Source: Paracoccaceae bacterium (lineage in GTDB: Bacteria > Pseudomonadota > Alphaproteobacteria > Rhodobacterales > Rhodobacteraceae). From it: a stretch of DNA of 6,740 nt. A program made the translations under genes and the position numbers. Position 1 is the stretch's first letter. Each line of letters opens with the position of its first letter. The stretch spans positions 1-6,740 of the forward strand of contig JALSRF010000489.1 of NCBI GenBank assembly GCA_026984895.1, written 5' to 3'. This document shows positions 6,668 to 6,740 of this stretch, in pieces. The notes beneath the pieces were generated by a model. That model did not search any database, had not been told where the DNA came from, and saw only the letters and a list, made by a program, of their open reading frames with translations.

Positions 6668-6697
6668 ACGCGGGACCGGACGACGCGGGACCGGACG
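6668..6697 (+). repeat. perfect 15-bp tandem duplication
   Basis: The unit ACGCGGGACCGGACG occurs twice head to tail (6668-6682 and 6683-6697), ending directly at the ribosome binding site of the divergent gene. It lies in the probable untranslated leader. It could be a slippage product or add a structured GC-rich element to the leader. Confidence 0.85.
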
Positions 6698-6702
6698 AAG
6701 GA
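6698..6702 (+). promoter_or_regulatory. ribosome binding site of the divergent gene
   Basis: AAGGA on the plus strand lies 8 nt before the ATG at 6711 and supports that ATG rather than the in-frame ATG at 6723. Confidence 0.55.
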
Positions 6703-6710
6703 CATTGCCC

Positions 6711-6740
6711 ATGCCCCTTGAAATGAACCGCGAGGTTTTC
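6711..6740 (+). CDS. start of a divergent gene, only ten codons visible; possibly a DUF849 beta-keto-acid cleavage enzyme
   Basis: An ATG with a ribosome binding site 8 nt upstream opens a plus-strand frame, MPLEMNREVF, that runs off the window. It is divergent from betI and shares the palindromic control region. The residues MNREVF resemble, from memory, the beginning of some beta-keto-acid cleavage enzymes (DUF849, often annotated 3-keto-5-aminohexanoate cleavage protein), which continue with ITCAVTG. One such enzyme turns 3-dehydrocarnitine plus acetyl-CoA into betainyl-CoA and acetoacetate, which would suit a BetI-type regulator. Ten residues cannot establish a family. That a gene starts here is much more certain than what it encodes. 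Confidence 0.5.
   Translation, partial: MPLEMNREVF

Noticed and set aside
5914..6726. Plus-strand open frame opposite betI
   Set aside because: It is antisense to a clear BetI homologue and runs across the palindrome and tandem repeat; the product is low-complexity Arg/His/Gln-rich.
1..6740. tRNA, rRNA, CRISPR arrays, insertion sequences or attachment sites
   Set aside because: No tRNA-like cloverleaf, regularly spaced repeats, transposase motifs or terminal inverted repeats with target duplications were seen by eye; nearly all bases are accounted for by genes.

Overview
The window is GC-rich and densely coding. Almost everything lies on the minus strand and reads from right to left as one gene run. 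The three largest minus-strand genes use essentially no TTA, CTA or TCA codons. Together with the protein styles (BetI/BetA-type proteins, a Tat-exported family 5 binding protein, a DppBCD-type importer) this suggests a high-GC alphaproteobacterium, probably Rhodobacterales or a relative. The taxonomic call is inference.

Layout from right to left, in transcription order. At the right edge only the first ten codons of a divergent plus-strand gene are visible (from 6711). Between it and the next gene is a short control region with a 34-bp near-perfect palindrome (6546-6579), the likely regulator operator, and a 15-bp tandem duplication (6668-6697). Then, on the minus strand: a BetI-type TetR repressor (5935-6519, GTG start); a remnant of a glutathione S-transferase (GST) gene that keeps its first ~32 and last ~16 codons in frame (5775-5921); a GMC-family FAD alcohol dehydrogenase of the choline-dehydrogenase type (4123-5778); an 81-nt gap with a hairpin; a family 5 (DppA/OppA-type) periplasmic binding protein with a twin-arginine signal (2452-4041); permeases DppB-type (1489-2445) and DppC-type (677-1492); and the first 228 residues of an ABC ATPase cut by the left edge (1-684).

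The genes are tightly packed (4-nt ATGA overlaps, an 8-nt overlap, a 6-nt gap), so they look like one operon or two nested units, with a possible second start in front of the binding-protein gene. The picture is an uptake-plus-oxidation module: the ABC importer brings in a small polar solute, the GMC enzyme oxidises it or a product of it, and a BetI-like repressor senses a quaternary-ammonium compound. Classical bet loci use BetT (BCCT) or ChoXWV for uptake, so a peptide-type (family 5) importer under a BetI-like regulator is the unusual point. The few residues of the divergent gene resemble the start of beta-keto-acid cleavage enzymes (DUF849), which would fit carnitine breakdown to glycine betaine, but this rests on ten residues and is a hypothesis only. 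No RNA genes, insertion sequences, CRISPR arrays or phage genes were seen.
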